Positions 43,603 to 54,991 of a stretch of DNA of 64,000 bases are shown in pieces. The notes under the pieces were generated by a model that saw only the letters and a list, made by a program, of their open reading frames with translations, ran no database searches and was not told the origin of the DNA. The translations under genes and the position numbers were made by a program. Positions within the stretch are counted from its first letter, which is position 1, and each line of letters begins with the position of its first letter. Source of the DNA: Gautieria morchelliformis (lineage: Eukaryota > Basidiomycota > Agaricomycetes > Gomphales > Gomphaceae); assembly GCA_015179125.1 (NCBI GenBank), contig WHVA01000454.1:29597-93596 (forward strand), given 5' to 3'.

Positions 43603-43630
43603 TTGTCGTTTTTGATTGTCCTAAGCTGTA
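43603..43630. repeat. Terminal repeat of the DDE transposon (5' end)
   Basis: Read outward-in on the minus strand it is TA + CAGCTTAGGACAATCAAA. It matches 56560-56587 at 27 of 28 positions. TA next to CAG on both copies fits a Tc1/mariner-like TA target. It lies about 320 bp upstream of the transposase ATG. Confidence 0.7.
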
Positions 43631-43646
43631 GATCCGGAAAACTGAG

Positions 43647-44087
43647 TCACCTTTTATGCCAGTAAATCGCTTCTCCTGTCTCGTCCACACTAGTACAGGT
43701 CGTGTCGTCCAGTACAGGTCGTGTCGCCTTCAATACACGATATTGGAGTGGTAATGCATCACTGATAATCCTTCCTTTTTCCCAGACGATGTCGTCTTCC
43801 CATCGGAAGCTGTCTAGTAGGCTCCGCAGCTTCATCGCATATGGAGCGTCATGATATATCTTGATGTACTCCAAAACCATCATTTGCGCTGTTTCATTTC
43901 TGTCCGCCTCCGAGTCGGTCTGAATGAATTTCTTATTCTGTCCCATCTTGCACTGAGATTCTTTGATTGATTCTTTTGGACGGAAGGTGAAGAGAACATG
44001 TAGCTCAAGGATATGGGCCCAAAGTTGTTCATGCTCCGTTGACGCAGTAAAAATGTCCAAAATTGCGTTACTGCGGCTGGTGTCCAC
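43647..44087 (-). CDS. Hypothetical protein, possibly partial
   Basis: A 147-codon frame (ATG-like start near 44087; open further upstream) containing HILELHVLFTFRPKESIKE, SFRWEDDIVWEKGRII and DETGEAIYWHKR. Acidic/charged, with no motif that I recognise. Its stop lies 17 bp from the transposon terminal repeat, so the transposon inserted just downstream. It may be the last exon of a longer host gene. Confidence 0.4.
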   Translation of the reverse strand: MDTSRSNAILDIFTASTEHEQLWAHILELHVLFTFRPKESIKESQCKMGQNKKFIQTDSEADRNETAQMMVLEYIKIYHDAPYAMKLRSLLDSFRWEDDIVWEKGRIISDALPLQYRVLKATRPVLDDTTCTSVDETGEAIYWHKR

Positions 44088-44429
44088 TGTATGGTTGGTG
44101 GTGACACTGGATCCGGTGGCTGTCCGCTGTCAGTGAGACAGACGGAGACAGTGATCGGGCTAGTGAAAGGCTGGACTACTATCTATTCCGCGGGGAGGTG
44201 GACGTACAGGGTCCTGGGTCAGGCGATTCGTAATAATAAGGCTGAAGGAAGTTAATTATTTAAGAGACTCTAATTTATTATAAACCTGACGTAAGAAGGG
44301 GATGAGCTTGGAAATGGATATATATGGTTTCAGGAGGTGTTTAAGGACGTTTTCTAGGTTTTGTGTTAGAGTTGACATCCACCTCGCTGCGCCGGCCGTG
44401 AGTTGATGGAGCTGAGCCTGTTATGCATT
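44088..44429. other. Intergenic
   Basis: Only short frames, including a shadow of the neighbouring ORF. No repeat or RNA gene was recognised. Confidence 0.3.
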
Positions 44430-44699
44430 TCATGATTTCATGGACCAAGATCCGGGTTGCACGAACACATCTCCAAAGTCCATCTCCTCAAAATCAGGTA
44501 ATGAGTTGATATTTATAACCTCCATATCGTCGTCGAAAGGAGCATCCCAGTCACGCAGCTCTGATTCTGTATCCCCTGTGTTCCTGTCTATGAGCGGTGG
44601 TTCCCTTCCCCACTCAAAGCATGCACCTGCATAAGTTCCCGTGGGTGCTGACGCCCGGCATTTAGCCGGACTTCCGGTCGATATTAATCCTGAACTCAC
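44430..44699 (-). CDS. Hypothetical acidic C-terminus (weak)
   Basis: An 89-codon frame with DTESELRDWDAPFDDDMEV and FEEMDFGDVFVQPGSW near its end. The acidic composition and lack of repeats suggest the last exon of a host gene, but there is no recognised family and splice sites are not resolved. Confidence 0.3.
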   Translation of the reverse strand: MSSGLISTGSPAKCRASAPTGTYAGACFEWGREPPLIDRNTGDTESELRDWDAPFDDDMEVININSLPDFEEMDFGDVFVQPGSWSMKS

Positions 44700-47600
44700 A
44701 CTGGCGATAGGAGGCCTGATAAAGCGCCATTTTAGATTTATGCTCCTTTAGGTGGGTTTCCTTATGAATTTAAAATTTCTAAGCGCTGCGCACAAAACTG
44801 AGCGCAGCCGAGAGTGGTCGCCTCTTAGTGGTGGGCACTCTATGGGAAGGGGTGGGGAGGGCATGAGAAAGCAAAAGGCCGGCAGACAACGGCAAAGGAC
44901 TCGAGTACGTTTTACCCCCCCCTTCCCCCGAGACACGGAGGAACGCCCCCCCGAGAGGCCAGCACGGAAGAAGCCGGTAGGAAAGGGTAACCAATAAAAT
45001 GAATACACATTCCGAGTCCGCATAACCGTGTTCACGCCATTCGCGTTCGTGTAGACCCTCCCTCTCCTTCGGAGTCGAACTTTAGTCACGTTTTGAAATT
45101 CAAACCGGCTCAAACCGCTGATGCATGATGAATGTTGATTCACACAAGGTATTGTGGCTTACATTACATAACACGAAAATGACCGCGACCGTAACTCGGG
45201 CTGTCGCGATTGTGGTCACGAAGTCGACAATATAAACACTTCGACACGACGTCTTTGCGAGCGCCAGCTCGATCCGATGGATTCCTACTGGTGCTTGGAT
45301 CTGACATTGCAATAACGAGAAATCAAATCCAATCGGCCCCACAAGACCTCAACGGGTTATGCATTCATGGCAGGGCGAGATGGCAGGGCTGGACCAAGAA
45401 GCATTAACTGAGATGCCGCCGTATATGAGGCCAGACATGCCATCTTGGAACGAGTAGAGGTACCCCCTCCAGGTTCCCACATGCTGTCTTATACGAACTC
45501 TGTGATCTGTTCCAGAGGCACTTCGAGGCGTACTGTTCTTGTTGGCAAGGAGCTGGATGCAAGGCTATATAAGCACTCAAGACTGTTGTGTCATGGATCA
45601 CCTGTCCCCATCTCTTTACTAACTGCTAGCTTGTGTTGATGTCAGCCATGGATGTTTCTGTTCTGTTGCAAATAATATCTGACAGCCAAATGGCGGCGCG
45701 GTCTGCTGGTAAAGTCCCACCGATCTTTCGCATACATAGCATAGGATATCCAGATATTGATTCGGGTGAATAGCAGGTGCTCTGTCCCTAGTTATTTTCG
45801 ACATACTGCTTACATTGGACGCTGAGGTATGCTATCCCAATCTAATTTGTCAACGTTGGCCTGAGTCATACTATCTCCAGAGAGTTTGTATCTGGAGGTT
45901 TGGTTGTCACTTCATATGCGGTGCAAGAGAATCCACTGATCAAAGAGCTGCCAGAGCACCAATGTCACTCACAAAAGGGTGCTATTTTACTGGCCGATAC
46001 CTAGGACTTTTGAACCTCGTGTAAGCAAGGAGCCTTTCACTTACATGTTACAGTAAGCGTGGACTCACCGATGTCAACCAGATTGATGTTCTCAGGTGGG
46101 CTACTCCATTCAGAGACAAGTCGCAGATTGTGCTAAGTCAAGACAGTTTACGCAAGCGATGCAACCGACACTGTAAGTCCGGAATGGGTGGGGACCATAT
46201 TTGTCACTGATCGATATGGATTAGTTGTCCGTATTTACTCTTTTCAAGTCTTTGAAACACTGACCCTTAGCTATCATGACAGCTGTGCACCCTGGAGGTG
46301 GTATTACTACTTGTGGGTCTTCTGGTCTCGTATTCTACCGTCCAAACTGACGCAGATTTTAGAGTAATAGTTTTAAGCTCTATGGCATCGTGCAACGTCC
46401 TGTTGGCTCTACGCCTCGACAATCTCTTCCGCAACACCAGATATTGTCCGCTTATATATATTATGGTTACTCCTGCGCTCCACTTATGCGCTCATATCAC
46501 AGTTCGCTTGCTTCCGATCGTTCTCTGCACATGTTGAGTTTCGTCTACTACTCTCCTAACCTGAATCTTATTATCGTATTATCTAAGGCGGACTCGTAGT
46601 ATGTGGCCAGCAATGCTGCTTTTGACCACACTACCAACAGCTTATAATGTGCTATCCAGGCAGAAACGGTACTTCTGTGTCTCTTCTCAGCCTTTTCTAG
46701 TGTGGCACTGAAGCCAAAATTGCAACCGTGGAGGGGATGTATTTACACGGTACATCCAGCCAGTTCCCTCAGCTTTATATTAACGTGAGCTGCGGCCACG
46801 AGATGTCAATGCTAGTAACTCATAAGACTGGACTCTAGGCTGCCTGAATTGGGTTTGACCTGTAGGTCATGTCACGAAAGTTGTAAAATCGAGCTGCGAC
46901 TCAACTTCGTTTCCTTATGAAGGCATCTATTTCAGTCTTGCACTATACAAATTCCTCAAGCACGTGCGAGAGCGGTCAAACATGATCGGTCACCGTGCGA
47001 TCAGAGACAGCGGAAACATCACTTCTACACTTTCTCTTATCCTTCGAGATGGTGTGGTTTTCTATGCGATGTGAGCACCTACATTTTTTTCCAGGATAGG
47101 GTTTTAATCCTCGTTCAGGATTTTCGGTACGAAGGTGGCATGCCGAAAAAAATAGACTTTTTCTGATGAATGAGAAAATACTCCCATTTAGCCACAATTT
47201 TTGTAACTGGTGCGCTATCTTGGACTGCTGGACTGCTTGCGTACGGCGGAACACCGTGAGTGTTCTGAATTTGAGTTTAGCCTCCGGCCTGCGCTTAGCT
47301 CCTCCGCACTGGCTCTTAGCTGGATTGTGGCGTGTTACTCAGTCGCAGTATGCATGGCTTGTTTGGCTCCGAGCCATCTGGTTTATATAGTGATTTTTTA
47401 GGGTTCCCGACTCGTCCTGATGCTCCAGGGTAACCCAAGGGAGGCAATGGGTATATATCAGCAGCAGGGTACAGAGCTCTGGGTTACCCCTCTCAACAGG
47501 GGAGATGATGAGACCATGTATTCTGACACGGCCAGCTGAGGGGGTTCATTCTTTGCATCTCGCAGTTCCATGGTAAGCTGAGCCACGTTATAACGGTGAC

Positions 47601-47700
47601 GCCATAGTAAACTAATGGAGTGATGGTTAGACGCCGAATATAGTGGTTTGCGTGAAAATACCGATCCATTGGTGTGGGGATTATAGTGGTTATGCGCAGT
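44700..47700. other. Intergenic region, no gene recognised
   Basis: Short frames without motifs. Near 44980-45080 there is a stretch loosely resembling 57590-57740 (GGGTAA-CCAATA, CCGCATAA, CCCTCCCTCTCCTTC), possibly an old repeat. A pair GGGTAACCCA / TGGGTTACCC (47430-47500) could form a hairpin. No tRNA fold was confirmed. Confidence 0.35.
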
Positions 47701-47717
47701 AGGCTAAATAGAAAACG

Positions 47718-48025
47718 ACTCAGTGAACGGGTCGTTCACTGAGTATATATTACTACTGTACCTATTGTGAGCAACCTCTATGAGCAGTATTAGGACCTGG
47801 ACGGCGTCAGAAGAATGTCTGAAGCGCCGTCTTACACGCGTTGGGTAACTATACTAGTTGCTTAGTAATATCGTCTGTAAAGAGAAGGTGGTGCCGACTC
47901 GGCGACTGGTCATTCGGATTCACAACAGTACCTAAATAGACAACGACTGAAGCACAATGAGTAATCTTAGACGCGTGTGAACAAGAGGGTACGCACCTCA
48001 GTCAGTGAACGGGTCGTTCACTGAG
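47718..48025. repeat. Pair of identical 23-bp palindromic motifs
   Basis: CAGTGAACGGGTCGTTCACT plus GAG occurs at 47721-47743 and again at 48003-48025. Each forms a stem (CAGTGAACG/CGTTCACTG, spacer GGT), extended to 12 bp in the first copy. CTAAATAGAMAACGACT precedes the first copy and also occurs near 47932-47948, so this may be a broken tandem repeat or a MITE end. Confidence 0.6.
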
Positions 48026-49292
48026 GGGCTAGTAACTACGTGTACAGTATATATAAGGTCTCGGTCATGCAATATTAATATAATCTCTAAGCACTGGTAC
48101 TGAAAGCTGTCTAGAAGCACCATTCTCTCCTTCAGCTGCGAGGGAAGTGTGCTCCCTAATGGAAAGTATGTACACATCATCTGAATCCTCTGAATGATCT
48201 TTTAGATTTTCACCCCATGTCCATGGCTCAGAATGTTCAAATATACTATTATGAGAAGTGGAAGGGGTGGGAAGGGCCTTGGAGTGGCAGTGGAATGTTT
48301 TTTCTTCAAGTCTTCAATGCTGACAAATACATCATGTGACCGCCAAATTCTGCTGGTCCAAATACTGAAATTGCGTAGAATCACTCTAGGACATCAAAAA
48401 AATAATTTGGAATTTTTCTTGTGCCACACTTTGAACATCATATATCTCCTCCAGTAACATAGATATTTCCCAAGTCTCTCCTAGAAGTTGTAGCTATGCA
48501 TAACCCAAAGAGAATCTAGGAAGCAGTTTGGCAAAAAAATTCTGCCTTCTAGTGTTATTGAGCTCACCGTCGGATGGTCCTGAGCTTACATAAAGGTGCT
48601 GCATTTAAACGACTTCTATCTTAGGTCTTATATGCCAGCTGGAAGTCCAGGAGCCTTGTAATCCTGACACTTATCAACACCTATCAGTAGGGTGAGCCAC
48701 TGTAGTAATTACTGCTACAGATGGGGTGGGGGTGGTTTGAATGTGAGACTCTCCCTTCACATTATCCTGAACGGGTGCTTGGCATGGGTTAGATCCACCT
48801 GTGCTAACCCACCCCTAGTGGTTTGCATGAAAATACGAATCCATTGGTATAGAGATACCCTGTTGTCCAACTAAGTTTTGCCCTTCATCCTCCATACACA
48901 GCCATCCACAGAGCCTCAGTCCTTGAAGCTCTGACCATAACCGTCTACTCTTTGACTCTTTAATTGTCGGTGCCCTTTGCACAGGTTCACAGGATCCTGG
49001 TTTGGTATACACTTGACAGTGTTTGTGGAGGATTGGTCATGTTTCAGAATGCTCACCATGAAGTCAGAAATGGGGCCTTTACTTCTATGTGATAAAAACT
49101 TATTGAAAAGAGGTCAACTTGTTCGGGTGCATGGAAGAACAAACACCACATGACCGTGTTGATATGCATGGCAGGAGCTGACAGTGCTGAGCATGAAGTA
49201 ATGTTGCTCTAAGAGGTTCTGACAAGTAAAGCAAACACTTTATGACAAGGTGAATACCATCCTGAGTACAGTTTATTGTGGCTAAATATATG
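48026..49292. other. Intergenic, diverged repeats
   Basis: No gene is recognised. The segment near 48818-48850 (TAGTGGTTTGCATGAAAATAC followed by ATCCATTGGT) repeats 47643-47675 with a few changes, indicating an old duplicated or mobile sequence. The rest is AT-rich without clear structure. Confidence 0.35.
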
Positions 49293-49667
49293 TTACAGCG
49301 CTTTGCAGTACATAAGGCAGGTGCTGATTTTGCGTGTGTTTTAGATGTGAGAATTAAAACAGCGATACCTCAGGTAATACTGCTCTGATTGGTTCGAAAT
49401 TTTGTATATAGCTTTATGTAGATCATAGGCAGGGCACAGAGTAATAACCTCACTAAAAATCAAGCAATTTGAAAATCCCAATTTTTGTGTGAATTTCAAA
49501 GTGCATGACTTTGCTGGATATTATTGCTCTGTGCCCCGCATATACACAAAGCTATATACAAAATTTCGAAGAAATCAGAGCAGTACTCCGAGTTATTGCT
49601 GTTTTAAGTCTTGCAGCTAAAGAACGCACAAATCAGCGCCTGCCTTACGTACTGCAAAGCGCTGTAA
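49293..49667. mobile_element. MITE-like fold-back element 1
   Basis: 375 bp. The two halves are imperfect reverse complements (about 49293-49452 with 49520-49667). It reads TA-CAGCGCTTTGCAGTAC ... GTACTGCAAAGCGCTG-TA at the ends, so the target would be TA. It has no coding capacity. The TA + CAG ends resemble those of the DDE transposon in this window. Confidence 0.75.
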
Positions 49668-49797
49668 ATAGAAGGTATGTAATGTACCTTGCTGTGAATC
49701 CGAATATATGACTGGAGTTGATGTTTCGGCAATCAAAAGCTTACTAAAGAAACACCAACAGTATTCAACAGCTCTTATTATAAGCAGTACATATGTA

Positions 49798-50200
49798 CAC
49801 TGTAGGCATATACAAGTTTTCTTGTCTGAAAAACTGTTCAAAAAACTGTAAAGATATTCCAGATATTTTTAGTGTTTTTTTATGTTAAAAAAAACTATAA
49901 TAAAATTTTGTGTTTTTGTTAGAATTTGTTGAGCAAGAAGATTGTAAAAAAGTTTGAAGTTTTTTGCAGGGTTTTTTATGTCATCTTATAAGTTTCTTTG
50001 TGAAAACACAAAGAAACCCATAAAAAACCCTGAAAGAAACTTTGAATTTTTTTACAATTTTCTTGCTCAACAGATTCTAATAAAAACACAAAAAAATTTA
50101 TAGTTTTTTTTTTACATAAAAAACACTAAAAATATTTGGAATATCTTTACATTTTTTTGAACAGTTTTTCAGACAAGAAAACTTTTATATGCCTGCAGTG
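49798..50200. mobile_element. MITE-like fold-back element 2
   Basis: About 400 bp, very AT-rich. Two arms of about 200 bp are reverse complements around a central hairpin GTTTCTTTGTG-AAAA-CACAAAGAAAC (49992-50017). The ends read CACTGTAGGCATATA and TATATGCCTGCAGTG. The flanks carry GTA on both sides. Transcribed, it would give a long double-stranded RNA hairpin (inference). Confidence 0.8.
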
Positions 50201-50598
50201 GTAGGTGAAAATCAGCATGTGAAGCAATGTCAACCAAAGACATATATATATGATATGTATGAGTGTATAAGGGCAACCTAGGCAGACAGACACTCTACAC
50301 TCAAGCAGTGAACTGGTGAAGGGGTAAGATAGAGAACTATATACACGACACAGACCTACCTGGCGAAGGGGAATCCAAAGAGAAAACTCTAAGGAACTCC
50401 TTTGCCAGCTAGCTACCACTATAAGCTGCGGGCATGCTAGCCCAATCACTGAATGCCTGAGTTACATAAGTGATCACACTGGTGATAACAGGGCTGGAAA
50501 GATAAGAAAGGAATGATGTCAGAAGTGGCTGGAACAGGAAGGGAAATAAATAGAACACAAGACAGGAGGATGCTGAAGGCTAGGGAGAGGCTTGGGGG
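50201..50598. other. Intergenic
   Basis: No gene or repeat was recognised between fold-back element 2 and the gypsy LTR relic. Confidence 0.3.
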
Positions 50599-51040
50599 TG
50601 TTACGACCCATTCCCAAATCTGGACCGAAGCTTGGCTTCGGCTCTTGTTTGGGAACCTCGGGTTATTCTCGGCTTCCTTCGGGTTTCCCTTCGCACTTCC
50701 CATCACACCTCATTCCCTTTTCTAGTTAGTTCCCCATTTACCTGACCCTTGTTCCCCTGACCGTTGATCTGATCATGTTCTTTTCGTGACCCTGCATGCT
50801 ACTTTACTATATAGACCTCCAGTCCATGTACAGTAGCTCCTCAGTTCAGATATCGAATTAGCTTATCGTACTTGAGGCCCTCTGCTTGATATCGAAACCC
50901 ACATCTTGACTTATAGCCGAGACCGCTCCTGAAATTAGGGTGGAACATAGAGTGGGCACAACCCAAGAGGTTGAAGCCAAGCCCTCCGACCCGAGTTCAG
51001 CTTGGTATAGCCGAACTGCAGTACGAACACAACCCTAACA
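50599..51040 (+). repeat. LTR of a gypsy relic related to gypsy-3
   Basis: TG...CA segment (TGTTACGACCCATTCC ... CACAACCCTAACA) directly upstream of a gag fragment, with the same layout as the LTR and gag of gypsy-3. Only this LTR of the element is visible. Confidence 0.65.
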
Positions 51041-51073
51041 GTATATCTGAACTCCCTACACTCTTTGTTCAGA

Positions 51074-51626
51074 ATGCCGATCACCCGATCTTACACCCAT
51101 GCCAAAGGCAGCCGGGTAATGCCAACAATCAAAGCCCGGCGTGCACAAGGTGCTTTGAGCGTCCCGGAAAACCCCCCATTCCGTCACCGGTATTCCAACC
51201 CCCCGTCAGTTCAACCCTCACCCCGGCACCGAGTAATTGGTGCTGGCCGAGGGCATGTCAGCGAAGTTCCCAAAGAACTGAGCGCTGAACCCCCTGAGCT
51301 AAGTGATACTGGCAATGGTGGTGGAGGTGGCGATGATTCTGATTCCGGTTCCGAGCATAATTCCGATCCCACCGTAGCAGGCCCGAGAACTAATCCCAAC
51401 CCGAATGCAGCGGCAAACAGCGAGGAACAGGTTGGGCGACTGCTCACAGCTTTGGAAAGGCTCGCCGACGATGGGCTTGGTGGTGGTGGAGACCGAAGTG
51501 ACTCGAAAGCGAAACTCCGGGAACCTGACCAGTTTGACAGCTCAGACCCGAAAAAGCTCTGAGGATTTCTTCTCCAGTGCACGCTGAACTTCCGTGCCAA
51601 ACCCCAAGCATTCCAAGATGGTTCTA
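51074..51626 (+). pseudogene. Gag fragment of a gypsy-3-like element
   Basis: Starts MPITRSYTHAKGSR. It has a Gly/Asp-rich linker and KAKLREPDQFDSSDPKKL, then GFLLQCTLNFRAKPQAFQ. This corresponds to VKEPDSYDGTDQAKLRTFFL of gypsy-3. An in-frame TGA (51560-51562) stands where the relative suggests CGA. The fragment ends at 51626, where a copia LTR begins, so the copia element inserted into this gag. Confidence 0.75.
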
Positions 51627-51790
51627 TGTGATGGATGTGGATGATGGTAAAGATCAACTTGTTGTTATTGGAATCGACTTGCGATGTCTCAGACAAATAT
51701 ACAGTATATGTAACAATGGTAGCTACGGGATTTGGAGCGGAGCAGGATCTGGGTTGGAATGGGGTTGAGCTATGGCGTCAAGTCAATACA
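51627..51790 (-). repeat. Copia LTR (3' in element orientation)
   Basis: 164 bp with TG...CA ends. On the minus strand it is preceded by a purine tract (GGGGGG, 51796-51791) and by the RNase H end of the copia pol, the expected order for a 3' LTR. Confidence 0.6.
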
Positions 51791-51862
51791 CCCCCCGAGC
51801 GAACCAAGAGATAGAGAAAAGAAAATAGACTGTTTGAGATAGAAGAACAAATCAAAACATGC

Positions 51863-53262
51863 CTAATTTTTGTACGAGGAATTGTGTTGCTGGAGCGGCA
51901 AGGCTTTGGTGAGGACATCGGCGATGTTATCAGCGGATTTGACATAAGTGATACCTGCCTCATCATGCGCGACGAGTTCCCGAATCCAGTGGCATTCAAT
52001 ACGGAGATGCTTGCTGCGAGGGTGATGCGAGGCATCCTGGATGTTCGAGATCGTCTGGAGGTTGTTGCAATAGATGTGAATGGGGTCGGTGCAGGGAAGG
52101 GAGAGTTTGTCGAGGAGATGTGATACCCAAAGAGCGTGTTTAGCTCCAGAGATCAGGGCCATAGACTCCAATTCAGTCGTTGAGAGAGCGATCCCGGTCT
52201 GTTTCTTAGAAGCGATGGCGCACCCATTATACATGCAAAAATAACCACCAATGGAGTGAGAATCGGCCAGACCTGCAAAGTCGGCATCGGCATAGATCTC
52301 GATGAGGGTGTACGGCATAGGACAATACCCATGTCATGAGTGCCTTTTAAATAGCATATGACGCGTTTTACCGCCGTCCAGTGAGCCTCTGTGTAATCAT
52401 GTGTGTGTTGACTCAGCTGCTGGATGGTGAAAGCCACGTTGGGGCAGGAGCCTAGGACCACGTACATAAGAGAACCGATCGCCTGCGCATAAGGGACATC
52501 CGGTACGGGTTCACCAGCAGACCGAGGCATCAACGACTTGATGTCATGCACAGCAGGCATATCGACTGGCGGGGCCTCGATGAGATTGAAACGTTGAACG
52601 ATCAGTCGATGTAATGGCCCTGGGAGAGTTTAATAAAATATCGATGAGGATCTATTTCGACTCTGATGCCGAGGATTTTGAGCATTTCGCTAAGCTCCTT
52701 CATGTTAAAATTAGAATGCAGGAGATGTTTGACACGTGCCATCAAAATCCTTGTACTAGCAAAGAGCCCGGGATCGTCGACGTAAATTGTGATGATCGTG
52801 AGATGATCGCCGGTCTTCTTATAGAAGATGCAGTCATCTGCATGACTGCGCGTGAAGCCATCATTGGATAAGACTGTAGTGAGCTTCTTGTACCAGGAAC
52901 GGCTGGACTGCTTCAAGCCGTAAATGGCGCGGCGCAGCTTCAGGACACATCTGGATCCATCGTTGAAGCCGTCAGGCTGGCGCATGTAGATCTCCTCATC
53001 TAGAGTAGAATTCAAATATGCGCCTTTGACGTCCATCATCTCAATGTCCCACCCTTTTGGATGGCGACCATGAGGATGAGCCGGAGACTGTCCAGCTTGA
53101 CAACTGGCGATGTGACCTCAAAATAGTCCATGCCAGGACACTGCGTGAATCCTTGGGCAACCACCCTCGCCTTTCCCAGCTCAAATGCACCCTCTGCATC
53201 TGTTTTGGCCGCGTATACCCACCGGCTCCCTAACTGATTGTCCGTGATGGAAGCGGTAATAT
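51863..53262 (-). pseudogene. Ty1/copia RT-RNase H, truncated and frame-broken
   Basis: Reads GSRWVYAAKTDAEGAFELGK, KARVVAQGFTQCPGMDYFEV, MMDVKGAYLNSTLDEEIYM, AIYGLKQSSRSWYKKL, then the YVDD active site (IYVDDPGLFAS), YAQAIGSLMY, and the copia RNase H (IYADADFAGLADS, IALSTTELESMAL, KHLRIECHWIRE, ADNIADVLTKAL). Single-base breaks lie near 53052-53054, 52607 and 52325. Gag, protease and integrase are missing: the element ends abruptly near 53285 against the DDE transposase fragment. Confidence 0.85.
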
Positions 53263-53466
53263 CGTCCAAGATGCCAGAAAGATAATTTACCCTGGAGCCG
53301 ATGGGGATCCATGGTGGGACACCCAACAGTTGCTTGCACAGATTAACGATGCTATCGCGATTTTCGAAATGGATTTCCCAGATAAACAAGGTCTTTTTAT
53401 TTTTGACAACTCTTCTGCACACGGTTCTCTCCCTGCTGATGCACTAAAAGCCTTCGAGATGAACAA

Positions 53467-54708
53467 TGTCAAGATTGGTTTTCAGGCGTTAATATCGTGT
53501 ATTAGTGAACACAGCAAATGCCCAAATAATTTGTGCAAATAAGTATGCCATTCAGCGAATAGGTGAACCAACAAATGTTCACAAGATAAGAGGGTTGCCC
53601 GAACGGAGCTTTCCCTATCTACAGTCGTAGCGAAATAGCCCATGGCACTTGACGATGTAATGTACAAGGTGTCACGGAAGGGCTGTCTAAGTAGCGACAA
53701 TCCCTTCGCCGTCAGCACAGAAAATAGTTCGAAGGCTAAGGTAATGAACATGAAGTATGAGAACTCACCGGTGATGCCTAAGTCCTCTTCTGGTTGACAA
53801 TAGGAATCTCCAGGAGAAGGCTCAAGACGATGATCACAGCGAGGTCAAGTTTGCACAAGATGGACGACCTATGATAATTGAACTGGGAAATATACATGCA
53901 AATGCAAACTACTTATATCGAATGCTCGTAAGGTATCAGCGAATAGGAAAGAGGCCGTCACGAGTCAGGGTTGGATAGGGGTGCGCAGTCGTGATACAAC
54001 ATAGATGAAATAAACATACAATAGAGTGAGAGAAGAGGGAGGATATGAAATGACGGAGAGTACAGGTGGCAAAGGCACCTGTGTATGAAATCATGTCTTG
54101 GGGCCCGCATATACACCGCCCTGCATGGGTTCTTCATCTACTGGGTTGATCCCACCCGACCTACAGGTAGGACATCCCCCGAACGCACCCTGCTCATATG
54201 AACACCAAAAGGGGGTTGGATTGAGAAGCTGATGGAGCTGCTGACGAGCCATCATGCCGGGTAGGGATGTTGATCGTGTTTTTATGGTGTGCCTGCTGGC
54301 GAATGATGCAAGCAGCGAATGGCTGTTCGGCGAAATGCGAGGAAGGGCGAACGGAGATGACATAGGGGAGGAGTGGTCGAGATGGAGGGCGAAGCCGAGC
54401 AAACACAGGGGAGGAGTGGCAAAAGGGGGAATGGGGATAACAAGGTGCAGGAAATACACAAGTAATGACAATCCGATCATAGGAACACCATCGAAAGAGG
54501 GTTGAGCAGAGGAGGTGATAGGCCCAGCGATGACTGCCAAGTCGGTCCAAAGACGTTGATCGTGCTTTGACGGCGTGGCTATGGTAAATGGCGCGAACAG
54601 CGAAGACCGGTCGCCGAACACGGCAAGGGTGATCGGAACAAACACGGAGGTGGAGTGGGGAATGGGAGAACAGAGCATCTGAGTATGGGAAATAAATGCG
54701 TCATGACA
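53467..54708 (-). mobile_element. Solo LTR-X with target duplication AACAA
   Basis: 1,242 bp, TG...CA. AACAA flanks it at 53462-53466 and 54709-54713. It contains the tandem 238-bp start unit (54471-54708 and the preceding one), as in 40978-42214. No internal genes, so it is a solo LTR left by LTR-LTR recombination. It sits in the transposase coding sequence. Confidence 0.9.
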
Positions 54709-54991
54709 AACAAGAGCGATGGGGGCAAGCAGTGGCATCAGCGAGACACCATCATCCCCAAATCGAACCCAGTGGCAGAGCATCGTGGCAAAACCCAGAA
54801 AATGATGCTTCCTGATGGGAGTCCGAAAGGCATGCAGCGCATTCTTCAAGAGCAAGGATTTGATGTCAAGAAGTTTCACCGTGCGAAGTGCTCACCAGTT
54901 TGTCCAATAGAAAGTCAGAGTTGCTGTATGGCACATGCTCTCAGTCAGCAAGATGATTTCAAAAATCAACCCTCCATGCTCAAGACCCTCA

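Noticed and set aside
46976..47254. Small cysteine-rich protein (minus strand)
   Set aside because: No signal peptide, no family resemblance and overlapping frames on the other strand; likely chance.
47400..47520. tRNA or structured RNA around GGGTAACCCA/TGGGTTACCC
   Set aside because: The inverted pair is short and no cloverleaf, anticodon arm or Pol III A/B boxes could be laid out.
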